Source: Yponomeuta sedellus (Eukaryota > Arthropoda > Insecta > Lepidoptera > Yponomeutidae). Taken from it: a DNA stretch of 64,000 bases. The notes below the pieces were generated by a model. The model was not told the origin of the DNA. It saw only the letters and a program-made list of their open reading frames with translations, and ran no database searches. The DNA is taken from positions 20,498,986 through 20,562,985 of the forward strand of contig OW203722.1 of NCBI GenBank assembly GCA_934045075.1, written 5' to 3'. Positions 1 through 13,900 of this stretch are shown here, in pieces. Numbering within the stretch: the first letter of the stretch is position 1; the number at the start of each line of letters is the position of its first letter. The position numbers were made by a program, and so were the translations under genes.

Positions 1-1551
1 AGAAGAGAGAACTGGTCACCTACATCAAATGCTCGAATATGCTCTCTACATTTCGACAAAATGTACATTTTGGTGGTCTGAGGTACCCTTCGAAAGATTT
101 TTTATAAGGTGAATTTTTATATGAAAAAAACTTATTAATAAAACAGTTTATGATTATATTCCATTGGTGGTCCTAGATAGCGTCCCTAAGCGCCTTAACT
201 TGTAAAATTTAAACGTGTAAAATAAAACTTATTTTTAATTATACAAAATGACAATTGTTTATAAAACGTTTGCTACGTTCTGCAAACAATTGTCAGACAT
301 GTATGATTAATAAAATTCAAAACTAAATCTGCATTTTTATTCATGGCCTATGAACGACTGAAATATTTTATCCCACATTATGGCAATTCACTTTTACTGT
401 GGCAACATTCACGCACACAAACAAATAATATTCACCGACGTGAAAACGGTTACACCACAAATTAAACAGGGGTTACACTGTGCCTTGATCTATCTATAGC
501 TCTACTCTATCTACGTAAAACGCACATAATTGTGGTCTAATTTTTCAAAAGTTAGAATACTTATACATCAATAAACTTCACGAAACATGTATTTGTATCG
601 CTTTATCAAAATTATTGACTTCAAGTGAAAAGCGGTGCCAAAGTTTATGAGGGTAGAAATGTACCTACTAGTGGTTAGATTTTCTCGAAGCTTCCAAGTA
701 AGAGTACATTAGACTCACGGATGTCATTTGACATCCGTGATTAGACTTCAATAAAATTTACGAAGCACGTATTTCTGAATTTGTCAAAATTCAACCCGTT
801 AGAAAGTAAAAAAGGCTGCCTTTTGCACAGGGAGTTGAATATTTTATTGAAGTAGATTATCAAATCTACTTCAATAAAATTGATAAAACACATATTTCTC
901 GGTTTTTACATTTTGATTTATTTATTTTATTTATAACCGATACAGACAGCAAGGCACCAATACAAAATTAAATAATACACTTATACTGACAATTCTATTA
1001 CGAAGAGGTGAAAAGGAGTCTGGATTTGTGAGGGAATTAAAATATTTACTGTCAGATTTATACTAAACTTGTTACAACTTAACCCGCTAAACACGATTTT
1101 CTTAAATTATAACCCTACTAAGAGAGTGTGAAGGAGTATTCCTTAGTATTCCGTACGGGAAGTAAAGTAAAATATTAGTGGGCGGATTTTTCTCGAAATT
1201 AGAACTAAATATGGGATAACGAACCGAGCAACGGACATGGCGAAACTATTACGTTCCTTATTGACTACGGAACCTTAAAAAGGAGTACTTAGAAGTTGTA
1301 AATAACACATTAAATGTACAGTTAATTAAAAAAATACAGACCTATTAAACGTAACTCTCTGTATGTCTCTATCTCTCTCTCAGGTCCGTATTTATTAATT
1401 TATCTTGTGTAATAAATAGAGATCGGATAATCGGATGCATATAGTTCATTTTTGGCTACAATATTATGGAAGCAGCTGCTTATAAAATATTTTTTAAAAT
1501 ATGAACCCCCGGATACATAGTTATATATCATTATACATAGTTACATAATAA
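1..1551. other. Intergenic AT-rich DNA with degenerate repeats
   Basis: I see no gene here. Related phrases such as TCAATAAAATTTACGAAGCA recur in diverged form near 569, 748 and 868, suggesting an old degenerate tandem repeat of roughly 120-180 bp. A short perfect hairpin (CACGGATGTCA, two-base loop, and its complement) lies at 716-739. No open frame of useful length is present. Confidence 0.4.
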
Positions 1552-1752
1552 TATTTAACGGGTCAAAAATCGTGATTATTTATTAGGTAAAACGTAATAT
1601 TTAAATAAAACGGCAGCGTTACAGTTGCCGTAGTCTCGGGTAGAGTGGTAGAGTCAACCCGAGACCACGGCAACTGTAACGCTGCCGAAACGTCGGGAAA
1701 TAAGGTAATTACGTTTTACCTAATAAATAATCGCGATTTGACCCGTTAAATA
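1552..1752. repeat. Palindromic MITE-like element
   Basis: The outer arms (TATTTAACGGGTCAAA on the left, its complement on the right) and the inner arms (GGCAGCGTTACAGTTGCCGT and complement) make nearly the whole 200 bp self-complementary around a centre near 1650. The right arm has a few substitutions and small indels. It has no coding capacity, as expected for a non-autonomous fold-back DNA element. The superfamily is not identified. Confidence 0.75.
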
Positions 1753-2836
1753 TATAACTATGTATGAGAATCGCGAATCATTAATAAATACTAGTCGATA
1801 CCATGGTGGGAAACGACCTCTTTAGCATATTGCATTGTTTTTAAAGACACGACTCCGGGATTACATAACTGTTTATGTGTATTTACTTAAATTTGGTTCT
1901 AATAGGCTTACTAATATCAATTTATGAGAATGAGGGTGTAAGAGGAATTGTAGGTAAGTAGAGGGTGTAAATTACTCGTTTATAATGAAATATCATAGCC
2001 TTCTCATCTATACAGACAGACACAAAGTTAAAGATCATCGGTTGATACAGAGTGTTCCATTTTCGCGTATTGTACATTTGCGTTCAAGAAAGGGATAGAG
2101 TTACGCGCGCTTGTTCTTTAAGTCTGTTTGTACAAGCCGTGCTGTAGACATCTAACAACGTTGTGCATGAGCCGCCTATTTCTTTTTGTAGTGCCAATGG
2201 CTATGCCTATACCACAAACAGAAAAATAAGAGATAGAATACAATACTTAGGCTGACATTAGTTAAGTTGATGACAATAAGCTGGCAATAGATTCCACTGT
2301 TTTCTAGGAATGTTTCTTTATAATAAACTGAATAAAATATTGGTGCTCACGTCACTTAATTCGTTTAAATGTAAACAAACTGTCATTAATTACTTGCAAA
2401 CGCTTCCTTATCGTGACTCTGAAAATCTACTTGAAATTACTCGATAGTTTTAAAGCTATGTATTAATGTATATTTCTCTATTTATTAATATTGTTATCTA
2501 TGAATCATAACTCATTTATTTATACTAATTATTATTTATTATAAAATAATATAAATATCTATCTCATATGCAGCACTTGATTTAAATATTTTTTTTTTTG
2601 CAATTTGCTGTTATTTTAATTTTAGTCATTACATGTTATGTTTTTCATTATTTTTCTTGATGGAAACAACTAGGTACTCTGTTTGTAACACACAGGACCG
2701 TCTTTAATTGTATTTTTGCTACAAATGAGAAAAAGTGATGTCTGTATCACAGGTTCTTACCTAGCATAGACATCAGAGTTGCACTTAGTGTAAGTAAGCT
2801 AACTCCTAATCTTAGGACTCTGACTAACAGAATATT
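1753..2836. other. Intergenic DNA, nothing recognised
   Basis: AT-rich sequence without an ORF, RNA gene or clear repeat that I can support. Confidence 0.5.
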
Positions 2837-3085
2837 TCGACGCCTTACTGCTAAAACCGACTATCTGCATGAAATGTTGTTTCGAGAAAACTCGAGTTTA
2901 AGGTTCGGATGTCGTTAACTATACTAAAACTTGTTGCCTTACTGCTAAAACCGACTATCTGCATGAAATGTTGTTTCGAGAAAACTCGAGTTTAAGGTTC
3001 GGATGTCGTTAACTATACTAAAACTTGTTATTGTGTGCATAACAACATTTCATGCAGATAGTCGGTTTTAGCAGTAAGGCGTCGA
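2837..3085. repeat. TIR element with internal 94-bp duplication
   Basis: The ends are perfect inverted repeats of about 45 bp beginning TCGACGCCTTACTGCTAAAA. Directly after the left TIR the first 94 bp are repeated in tandem (copies begin at 2842 and 2936), so the left TIR occurs twice and the right TIR once. No coding capacity is seen. It looks like a MITE that underwent slippage or unequal exchange. Confidence 0.75.
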
Positions 3086-3308
3086 TTTACTCTCTCAAGA
3101 CTTATTTTATTGTTACAAATAAACATTTTCATTTCATTAATTAAGTTGTCTATGAAATTACTAATATATTTTGTATCCTAAACTTTCAACTTATAATAAC
3201 CTTATAAGTCACATGCTCAGAACACTTATTTTTGTGTTCTGAGGTCACATGCAATAATGTGAGTACCTAAGTTGAGCGCGTGAGTTTGTTAGTGACACTG
3301 TTAATACG

Positions 3309-3626
3309 CTAATTCGGAGGTTTAACTGCTTTTTCTTTGTAATTCATGTTTATTATTCGTTTGATATAAATGTTTTGATAATCGAAGAAAAAATATAAGG
3401 CAGTTGTTATTTCTGTTATAAAAACACTGAAATCGTGGAATCCAAAATACCCCTTTTTATACAAAAATGCACTCCATATTAGCAACTTAATATAAGTAAA
3501 TATAGCTACAGCCGATAGGATTTTATAATAAACAACTAAATTTGTCGATCCCGGAATCCAGGGATTTTTTCGAAACGAAAGTGATATCCATGTTAGCCAA
3601 CACCACAACTTTAAAAAAATATGCAT
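3309..3626 (-). CDS. Unidentified ORF with hydrophobic segments
   Basis: This is a 105-codon open frame with two or three hydrophobic stretches (for example around YYKILSAVAIFTYIKLLIW) and aromatic-rich composition. I do not recognise a family. The composition would suit a single exon of an insect chemoreceptor-like membrane protein, but no diagnostic motif is visible and AT-rich DNA gives such ORFs by chance. No splice partners were found nearby. Treat it as a hypothetical or decayed exon. Confidence 0.2.
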   Translation of the reverse strand: MHIFLKLWCWLTWISLSFRKNPWIPGSTNLVVYYKILSAVAIFTYIKLLIWSAFLYKKGYFGFHDFSVFITEITTALYFFFDYQNIYIKRIINMNYKEKAVKPPN

Positions 3627-3654
3627 CCGATTATCCGATCTTTAGTAATAAACT

Positions 3655-4092
3655 ATTTTGAAAACCTATATAAAGGCTAAAAATTCCACCCATGCCAGGA
3701 CTCGAAACCGCGACCTCTGGCTAACCGTGCCAGCGCTCTCCCAACTGAGCTAATGGGCGACTCAGTGGCATAAGTGAAACCTCGAACCTCTTTACAATAC
3801 TCTCTGTATTATGTACAGGCAGCAACATCTGCCTGAAGAATTTGCATTACTTGCAGCCCCGAGTTGCATTAGGTTTTACATCGGAAATAAATAGTACAAA
3901 ATAATAATAATAAATAATACAGAGAGTATTGTAAAGAGGTTCGAAATTTCACTGATGCCGCATGCCGGTGAGTCGCTCATTAGCTCAGTTGGGAGAGCGC
4001 TGGCACAGTTAGCCAGAGGTCACGGGTTCGAGTCCCGACGTGGGTGGCACTTTTAGCCTCTAAATAGGTTAGCACGGGTTAGTACATTAAAA
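3655..4092. mobile_element. Inverted dimer of tRNA-headed SINE-like element
   Basis: Two copies of one element face each other. The left copy is on the minus strand (tRNA-like part about 3690-3770) and the right copy on the plus strand (about 3970-4050). Each tRNA-like head has an A-box-like run (TTAGCTCAGTTGGGAGAGCG), a five-base-pair anticodon-type stem and a B-box-like GGTTCGAGTCC or variant, followed by the body GGCTAAAAATT/AATTTTTAGCC. The central spacer is also inverted (CAATACTCTCTGTATTAT and complement). The same family recurs at about 34.6, 38.6, 50.4, 57.6 and 59.0 kb. Confidence 0.8.
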
Positions 4093-4997
4093 AAAAGAAT
4101 AGAATAAAGTATTTATTTTATGTACCTATGTTAATATTTTTCATAACAGCAATTAAAATCAAAGCGTTACAATACTATAACTGAGCGTCTTCCAGCATTA
4201 TCTCACATAGGTAATATCTATTCGATACCCCTTATCCGTCCAAATAAGGCCTAAGTAAGTAGCAATAGCCTCAATAGTGAGGAATTTTAATTTCAATACA
4301 CTCTAATAAGGCTCTCTAACCACCCAGATTTCAGCGTGTATGTATCCAAAATCGTACAAAAATAGTGAATACGACGCATTACAACAATAACAACTTTGGG
4401 CTGCAACTTCATTCTGGCAAATGACTCCGATGTATACTTTGTCCAAATAGTGTTAAAGAGTAAGGTTTTGCTTGGGTTTTTTGCACTATAAAAATAAAAA
4501 CTACAATCATTTCAGTAAAAATATTGAGTGAATTGAAGGTAGTAAGTGCTCTTAATTTTCCATTATAAGTACCACTAATAAAGTGTCACTTCCGATTTCT
4601 TCAATATTTGTCAAACTGTACGATTCCCGATATTGATCTTCCTGTTTGAAAGCCGAGAATATTCTGTAAATCGAATAACTCACTGTTTCAGTCAATTATG
4701 CAATAATTTTATGAAATTTAAAATTATTTTAGGTTAATTTGTATCTTTTGCGGATGAACAAATGAATTCAAATATGTACCTATAATTCTACGTTAGGTTA
4801 AATTTTCTGTTCTGAACATTACAACATACAAATCTTTAACGTGATACAAGCAAAATTTTGAATAAACAATTATTGGGTACCCACAGATTAATATAACTTT
4901 ATTTTGCAGAGCTTCGATAAGAAAAGTTTTGTTTCTTAGAATAACCCTTTAGAAGTTCGAAATACGGCTAGAAGAAAAAAAAAAGTCATAAAGACTA
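4093..4997. other. 3' flank of cubilin
   Basis: AT-rich sequence downstream of the cubilin stop codon. Apart from the poly(A) signal candidate listed separately I see no gene or clear repeat. Confidence 0.5.
4898..4903 (-). terminator. Candidate cubilin poly(A) signal
   Basis: TTTATT on the plus strand reads AATAAA on the minus strand, about 95 bases beyond the cubilin stop codon. This is the nearest canonical hexamer in the right orientation and would give a short 3' UTR. Transcript evidence is lacking. Confidence 0.45.
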
Positions 4998-7900
4998 TCA
5001 CGCACGGGACGGTCCAGACGTAGCGAAGAACATAACTACCCATCCAGTGCCAGAATTACTCTCTCTTGTTTTATACACGATCTTAATATAGTTCGACTCA
5101 TACTGATAGTCAGCTGGATCCTCATCACACAAGGTGTTTAAGACTTTTCCATCCTTGTCCAATAGCTGTACATAGTTGTAGTCACACACGGGTCCTAGAT
5201 CGAATGCCAGGAAAGAAAGCGTCACACCCGTACCCGGTGGAGTTTCCAACTCCCATTCGCACGTCATTATTTTACGATAGGTTTCTGGGTACATAGGACT
5301 GGTCACTTTTCCAAGTACATTGTGTAGCTTGCCACCACAGCCTCGTCCTTTGTCCGTCGTCACGTAATTTAAGTCAAAAGTTACTTGTTCTGATTCGTCG
5401 CCCATGTTGTGGAACAGCATATACCTCCCTGTCGAGAATAACGCCAGATTGTTCTCGGATGACGAAGAAAACCTTAAAAGTTTGTTAGCCGCTGTAGTAT
5501 TGCCGTCGAAAACGTCTAGGTAGACGTCTTGAGACCAATTGTTATCAAGTATTTCCATGAAATAGACGGAAATAGTATGGTTCTCAGGTGCCGTTATGAG
5601 AGTGAAGCATTCTTTAGAAGATTTGTCTCCGTCGAAGAGCGAATACACTTTAATTCTACCTTGCACCTCTGTGAAATTGTTTGGGCAGAAGTTGGTGTAG
5701 CTTACTTCTATATCAAAGCCTCTATGTTTGCCTGAATCTGGTGACGTCTGCACATTGATCTGAACGTCGTTTGAAGTGTATAAGTCTATGGAATTCTTTT
5801 TGCCACAAAAAACGTACTGCTGTGGGCCTATATTCAGCGCACTAATCCTCGATCTTCCTTGATCTTCTCTTAAGAAATCACCTTCAGCATGCAATTCGAA
5901 AGACCGTCCTACCGTAACATTGGAGTTTTCAGAATAGCTTGAAATTACTAATCTACTTTTCTCGCATATGTTGCGGTCTATTTCGGCGTCTTCTAAGTCA
6001 AGACTGTTTATTCTGATATGGGTTCCGTAATAAATATTGAGTGAAGTGACTGTGTAGACACAGTGTAAGCCCGAAGGTATAGCTCCCTTGTCATACCCCG
6101 GTGACTTCAAATGCTGTACAGCAGGGCGCAATATATAACTTTCCCGACCGCATAAGGATTCACGAACCATCAGTGTAGCTTTAAAACCAGTGCTTTCTAT
6201 TTCACCATCTGTAGATAGTCTTAGACTCAGGAGGTTAAGAGAAGATACAAGTTTAGGCGGTAAAGTGTGTCCACAGTAGGTCCCTATAATCAGACTGTCA
6301 GGATTTAGGCCATCTCTGATGTCTACTAAGTCGCAATTGCAGTGACTATAGCCCAAAGCGGTTTGATTGACGTCTCTGCAAGGAGATATATGGAACGATG
6401 TGAATTCAATTTCTATGACCTTACCCGGAGCAGTTTTGATATCCCATTTGCAGTCTAAAAATTTCTCATACGTAATATTATGGCCGATTAATGGAGATTT
6501 TATGGTACTAGTGCTCGTTGAGGTCATGTCAATCGTCCCACCGCATCCAACGGATTCATCGTAAGTGAATAATATTTTCACTTTAAAACCACTGTAATTC
6601 AAAGCAAAGTCGCTAACAAATTGTATCAGCATTTTATTACCGGTGCTTCTTACTATTGTAGTAGTTGAAATATGACCGTACAATAATGCGATTCGATTTT
6701 CTTCGTCTATTTTCAATCCGTTGAATACGGATACAAAATCCGTATTAGAAGAGTGTTCCAAATCAATGAAAACGAACTGTGCGACTACTACTTTGTTTGT
6801 AGGCGCTTCAATAAACCACGTGCAATTCTGATCACTGTCATATTTGTTATCTCCATCCATATCACCTGATGAAATAATAGTAGGCTCTCTAATTTGACGG
6901 CCACAATTATACACTTGATATGATATTTTAAATCCTCTTCTATTCAAATATGAGTCTGATTTAAAAGATATTTTAACTCGATCCTTATATAATTCGGGCT
7001 GTGTTGGTTTTTCCTTACCACAATATGTTTCAATAGAGTCGCCTTGGTTTGGTTGTACTCCGCCTATAGTCAAATTATCATTATCGCACTGTGGATAAGG
7101 CCCTTCTAATTCGAAATCGACGAATTTAATCATTATAGTTTTATCACGAGCTTTGATCTCATAGACACAACGCTTTTTTGGGGAATACGCGTAAGGATAT
7201 CCATCACTGATCAAAAACTTTTCTTCATCAGTAGCAATTAGGTTTCCTCCGCATATTGGAGTCCACATAGCTTTAAAGCCATCCATATTAATGTCACCAT
7301 CGGTTCGTAAAACGACTTTCATTTTGTTGTTTGTAGAGTTGTACACTGGTGGTATTTCTCGCCCGCACAATCTTTTCATCTCAACATAGTCGCCCTCTAT
7401 ATAATCATAAATTATGACAACGTCTTTAGTGCAATTTGGCTGTAGTTCAATAACAAAGCGATCAATAAATGATAGTGATACTCGGTTGCCCACATCGGCT
7501 TGTATTTCCCAAACGCATTCTTCATTTTCATAATAATGTTTCGGAAAATTAGGCGTCATAAACGTCATTTGAAACCCTGTCAAGAGCCCGCCACATTCGG
7601 TGTTCACAGTATTCACAATTAGTTTTAAATTACTGTTGTGATTTTCTGTATGGAATTCCACGTGAATCTCTTTATAATTCATTGTGTGGTTGCGTTTAAC
7701 AATTTCGTCTTTACAATAATTGAAAAGCGGCAAAGATAAGCCATGAAAGTATCCTCGAATGATCTGTATGAATTCTTGATTACAGTCTAATTTAAAGTCT
7801 CCCACTAACTGCAACTGCACTCTTTCATCATCAGGAACAGTTATAGTCCAAGCGCAATCTAGTGAAATACCCGTAACATTACCTGGTATGTCTAGGATGT

Positions 7901-10900
7901 TAATAGGTGACTTCCCAACTTCAATAATTCCACCGCAAGGCTGGGATCTCCATTTTAATTTAAAATCAAGCAATTGCACTGGATTTTGAATATAATTGAC
8001 AATTACACTAGCCGTTGGTAATCTTAAAGTAACATTGGATGTACTGCAGAGCTTGTGAATTGTTGGTAAACCATCGTTTACTTTCAAAGAAAGTTCGGAG
8101 TCACCATAGTAGCATCTGGTTCTATTGGCCTGCGAATGGATTGATGCTGTTATCAAGAACGTATTGCGATCTCGTTGGGTTTCTGAGCTGCTGCTTTCAA
8201 TAGTCCATTCACAATAGGTAGACAACATTTCTAAATTAGGTGACGACACTTCCCCAGAAGTTCCGGTAAAAGTACCACCACACAACGCAGGTTGGTTTGT
8301 AGTGAATTTAGCCTTGAAACGTTTGTCTAATGTATCTGTAAATGGTGAACTCCATAAGAATATACCCATTTTAGAACCAGTGGACTCAAATATATTACCC
8401 GAAGTAATATTTATCCGCGACCTGAAGTGCACGTCATTGTACACTCCTATAGTATTCCGATCAAAGCTCAATTCAAGAATTTCTAAACGAATTCTTCTTG
8501 ACTTATTTGGAGCCGTAATAGTCCATTGACAATAAGATGAACGGACTGAATAAGTAGGGGTCATTATGTAGCCTTCTGACTCTTCAATATTACCTCCGCA
8601 CAATTTCCGCGTTGTGTTGAAAGTAAACCGAAAACCTTTGTAATTTTCATGCGGTGACCATTCGCTTACCTTTCCTATGTGTAATTTTATAGTAACTTCG
8701 TTCATATTGCTTTGAAATACTTTTCCAGTTTCTTTTTGTTCTTCATCGCTGCAAAACGTTTTAAGAATTACTTGCGTTTGATTCACTTTTAACGTTTCTT
8801 CAATTGTAATTTTATTGCCACACTTGGCTACGGATGGGGGTAAGCTTATGTCCTGTACTATGATGTTGTATATTTGATTAGTTGAGCCCATAATTTTCCA
8901 CTCACAAACAGAACCAATTGGTAACATCACCATATTGGGATATCCTGGAGACTGGATTTCTCCATGGGTACCTATTATGGTGCCACCACAAGTGTCAATT
9001 GATATATTCGCCTTGAATCCGTTGCGAGGTTCCACTAGCTGAGTCATGTATTTAATATAAAGGCTGTTACTACTAGTCTTGATGGTTCCGGGCTTGAACT
9101 TACAGTATCGTCCTTTGAGCGCAGCAAATTCTGATAAACCATCGCGGATTTCTACAGCTTCTTGTACACACTCTAGGGATGTATCTAAATCAAATCTGTC
9201 AATGAAATCGATCCTCATTATCTCACCTGGCGGTGCTGTAAATAACCATATGCACTCCGTATAAGGTGTAGGAATAGACGGATAGTTAGGTGAACTGATG
9301 ACTTCCCAAGTATGGTCGACTGCTAATAATGACGTTGCCCCACATTCTATGTTTTTCTCTTCGTAACGCAACCTAAAGTTTTGGAATTTAGTACTATGGA
9401 TCGTGAATGTAACGAATAAAGCATTACTGGAAGTTGTTATTCCTTTACGTTTTTCGTTGTTGTAACCGCAGTATCGCCCGGTTTCTAATAAAGGAGATTC
9501 GACAGATTCGCCATTGCGCAGCACCACAGAGTTGGCACAGTCATCACCTGTATTGGTGATATTGAAATGCCCGAATTCTAGACTTATCGTGCGTCCAGGT
9601 CGTACTTTAATTGACCACTCGCATTTCAGTATGAAAATATTACGCGGCGAGCCTTCCACGTCGGACCAAGTAGGTAATACTTCACCAGATGTTGCAGATA
9701 GGTGGCCGCCACATTTTGATTCGACACGAGCCAAGAATCCTTTCTTTTCTATAGAACTATCCGATACAAAATCAACTTTCAAGTAACTATTGGAAACCAG
9801 GATTGAGTTCAAGGATTTCGACGTACAAATTGGTCCTTCGATTTTTTTCCAATCTCCTACGCCAGTATCAGACGAGTAAAGATTTATGTAGTCGGCAAAG
9901 CAGTTGTTGTGTTCTTCTAAAGATATGTCATCTAGTGTGAATGTTAAGTGTCGTCCTTGAGTGGCTTGAAACAACCATTCACAGTTTCTGTCGGAGTCGT
10001 ACGACTGGGGATAATTTGGTGATTTGATCGTGACACTCTGGCCGATTTTCACTTTCTCCGTAGTGTTGCCACCGCAATTTATCTTGTGTTTATCCGAATC
10101 AATGGTTTGAGTTGTGTCTGTTGTTGACCATCGCAACGAAAACAAAGATCCAAGATTTGTGTCATCAAGCCTCAATTTTATATAAACTACATTTGATGAG
10201 CTGCGATAACTTTCTACATCTCTAGAGCGCACAACACCACATAGTTGTTTTAAAGGCGGTGCTTCGTCGTTGTACCCATCATAAATAGTTAAATAGTTAT
10301 AGCAAACTGAACCTGACACAGGAATCTCTAGACTTTCCACAAATATAACGATCCGTTCAAGGTGTTTACTTGAAATTCTCCAAGTGTATTCACCAGAACC
10401 TTGGTATCGGTACGGATACAATGGTGAAGCTATCTGCCCACTCGATATTCCTGTAATATCGTTACCATGTATGAACCCATAGTGTAAGAGGAAGCCAGAT
10501 CTAGCTTGTGTATTGTCACTATGAAATTTTATAAACATTTTGGAAGACACAGTCGTATTTGTGGGTAATTCGTTACCGCAATAAACGCCTAATATAGGAC
10601 CAGCACCATCATTTTCCCGAATTTCTAAATAGTCTTGGTTACAGTTATCAGAATATGCCAAATCCAATTTCTCAAACATGATGTACACTCTATTACCCGG
10701 TGCAGTACTTAATGTCCATTCACAGTCTGAATACGCAGGGTACGATAACGGATAGTTGGGTGACGCGATAGTACCTTCTTCTGAAGTTAGCGTACCTCCG
10801 CAAGCCGATTCTACGTTCGTGTATGCGGCCTGAAACTGTCCGGTAATCGGGCCGCTATACGACCCAAACTGAACTGTAATGGCATTTCCGCGACTAACAA

Positions 10901-13900
10901 TTGTAGGGGGTACCTTGCTCCCACAATATTCATCAATCAAGGGCGCGCTCACATCATTTCCATCTAAAACTCGCAAAAATGAAGAGGGGCATGCTTTGTT
11001 CGTCACAATATCATAGTTTTTTGCCAAATACAAATGAGTTACTGTTAATGACACTTTTTGATTTAGCTCCGGAGCTACTATAGTCCAAGTACAGTTGACA
11101 CTAGACTGTACACCATCACTTGATAGTATACCTGGGCTCCCATAGCTGTGCGCTTTTAATACTCCGCCACAAATAGCGTTAAAGTTAGCTTTGAACCCTT
11201 TAGCTGTTCCAGAGCGGTCTGTTACAAATTGTATGGTCATAGAATTTGTCTTACTTATGTAGCTGGATGTGTTGGAGGCGGGACATATAATTTGAGTATA
11301 GTTATCGAATATATTCAGTCCATCGTAGATTCTAATGACATCGCCACAGGATTGATCGTCAGACCCATATAAGTCAAAGTCAAGAATGTTAAATTGGATT
11401 CGATTATGGGCCGGGACAGTTATGTACCAAACGCATTCTAGGTTATTATCATAGTTTTGCGGATAATGACGAGAAGTGATAATACCGGAGCGCGTTTTTA
11501 TCGCGCCACCGCAGCCGGCCCGAGACGAATCGTATCTCGCGTTAAAATTAACATCTCGCAACTCGGAATGTTTTACAAATCTTAGAAGCATTAAGTTAGT
11601 CGTTGATACTGCGGTGGATATATCCCTGTGGCAAATTTTTGTAAGTAATGGCGCTGTATCATCTTGGCCCCCGTAGACTTCGATAGCATCACTGGTACAG
11701 TTAGGAGAGTCCATCATATAGACGTTGGTAAAGGTTATGAAGATAGCGGTTCCTGGTTCTGTTTCAATTAACCATTCACACTCTATCGGTGAGGTGGAGG
11801 TTATTGTCCCCAATGAGATAGTACCATAACGTCTCTGCAGATGAGCTCCACAACCTTGTCGCACCCATTCCAAGCGAAAGCCGGTTTTTGGAGAGTAAGC
11901 GTGAGTTACAAACTCAATTTCCAGAGAATTACTCTTGCTGATAAATTTTGATGGAAGTATGGATCCACAATGTTTAGTTGGAGTACTGCTTTGAGATGGT
12001 TCCTTGAATTGCAAATAATCTATAGCGCATACTGCAAGCCATGGGTGGCGAATTGTAGCCATACTAATGTGATCTAGATCAAAATATGATCCACGGTAAG
12101 GTATGGAGCTTGATGAAAAACTTGGTCGATAAGCCATGTTGAAAGATTTGAATATATCCATATGAGTAAATGTGACATTTATAGTATTGCCAACGGGAAC
12201 ATTAATAGTCCATTTGCAGTGCAAGTTGCGTGCATAGTTATTGGGAAAATCAGGACTCTCAATAACGCCGTTTCTACCAGTAATATTGGTCTCACACAAC
12301 GTATGATACATAAGCATAAATCCTTTACCGCTTATTGCAAAGTCTGACCGGAATTTTATGAAAGCATAGTTGGTTGTTGTTTCGATGTTAATGGTTTGGA
12401 TAGTCAAGGAGCAGAATCTGCCCAAGCTTCGTGCGTTGTTATCGCGTCCATCGTAAATTTCAATATAGTCATCAATACAAGAAGTTGTTCTTTCTAGATC
12501 TAAATCGTTAAAGTTTATTCTTAAGCGAGATCCGTGACTAGTCACAATTTTATAGAAACATTCAGCGTTTTCATGATAATTGAGTGGGTAATTAGGAGAG
12601 GATATTGTTCCCGTGGATGACGACAATGTTCCGCCACAACCGGTGATTGTTCCGTCCCATTGAAGTTGGAATCCAAGACCAGCCAAGTAAAAGTCTGAAT
12701 GAAATCGTAGAAATAACGAGTGTCCCATAGACGTAATGTACCTCGGAATCGTTAGACCACAATAGGAGCCTATCAATGGTGCGTTAATTGAAGCACCATT
12801 TCGTATTTCTAAATAATCTCCTAGAGTACATTTATGATTATATTGCGGCTTTTCTAGATCAAATTGAGATATGTTGAGTTTAATTTGCCGACCGACAGGC
12901 ACCGTGATCACCCATGAGCAGTCACGATTGGGCGGGTAACGATTGGGCCAACCAGGAGAGTTTAATACTCCATGGGTTCTAAAGTAATATCCTCCGCAGT
13001 GTGTATTATCATCTAGGAATGTATAAGACATAGAAAAACCAGTAAGTCGTAAACTTTGATCAGATATAAAGCTGAGTTTGAGCCTGTTGGTTGGAGTGGT
13101 TAAAGTAGGTGGTGCCGTATGACCACAGAACCTTGGTAATGTTTCTTCTTTACCAGCATCATCAATTTCAGAAAGCTCCAAATAATCATTGCATGGAGGG
13201 CCTTCTAAATCGAATCTGTTCCATGTAATTCTGATATGCTGTCCTTCAGGAGCTATCAAGATCCATGTGCAATTTTGATTATCTTCGTACTTCGTGGCGG
13301 AGCCGGAGGGCATATTAATGAGCCCAGTGGTCTCCTTATATATGCCTCCACACTTTGTGTCGATCGAGGTGTAGTTGGCGTAGAACCCGGCCCCAGATAC
13401 AGTCATGTCTGAGGTGAATTTTAGGTACATGTAATTGTGCGTTGAAGTTTGTATAGGAGGTGTCTCTGCCCCACAATAAGTTCCCATCTTGGGGGCTTTT
13501 TGGTCGAACCCATCTCGGATTTCCACGTTATCGTATTGGCAATCAAAGTAATTATTATCTTCAATATCAAAATCTTGAAACACTAACTGAATTGCTTTAC
13601 CAGGTGATGTTTTGATTATATATTCGCAAGCCTTGTTCGCCGTGTAGTTGAATGGATAGCCAGGCGATTTGATTACACCACTATCACCTTCGAAAATTTG
13701 CTGACATACTAATTCATAAGAAATTTGGAAGCCATCAGATGACGAACTGCGGTCACTTTTGAATTTGAGAAACAGTGAATTTGAAGACGATACATACGTT
13801 TTGACGTAAGTGGTACCGCAGAATCTGCCGACCAGCTTTGAATCTGCTGACGGCCCATCGTATATTTTAAGATAATCGTATTTGCACCTTAAGGATGACT

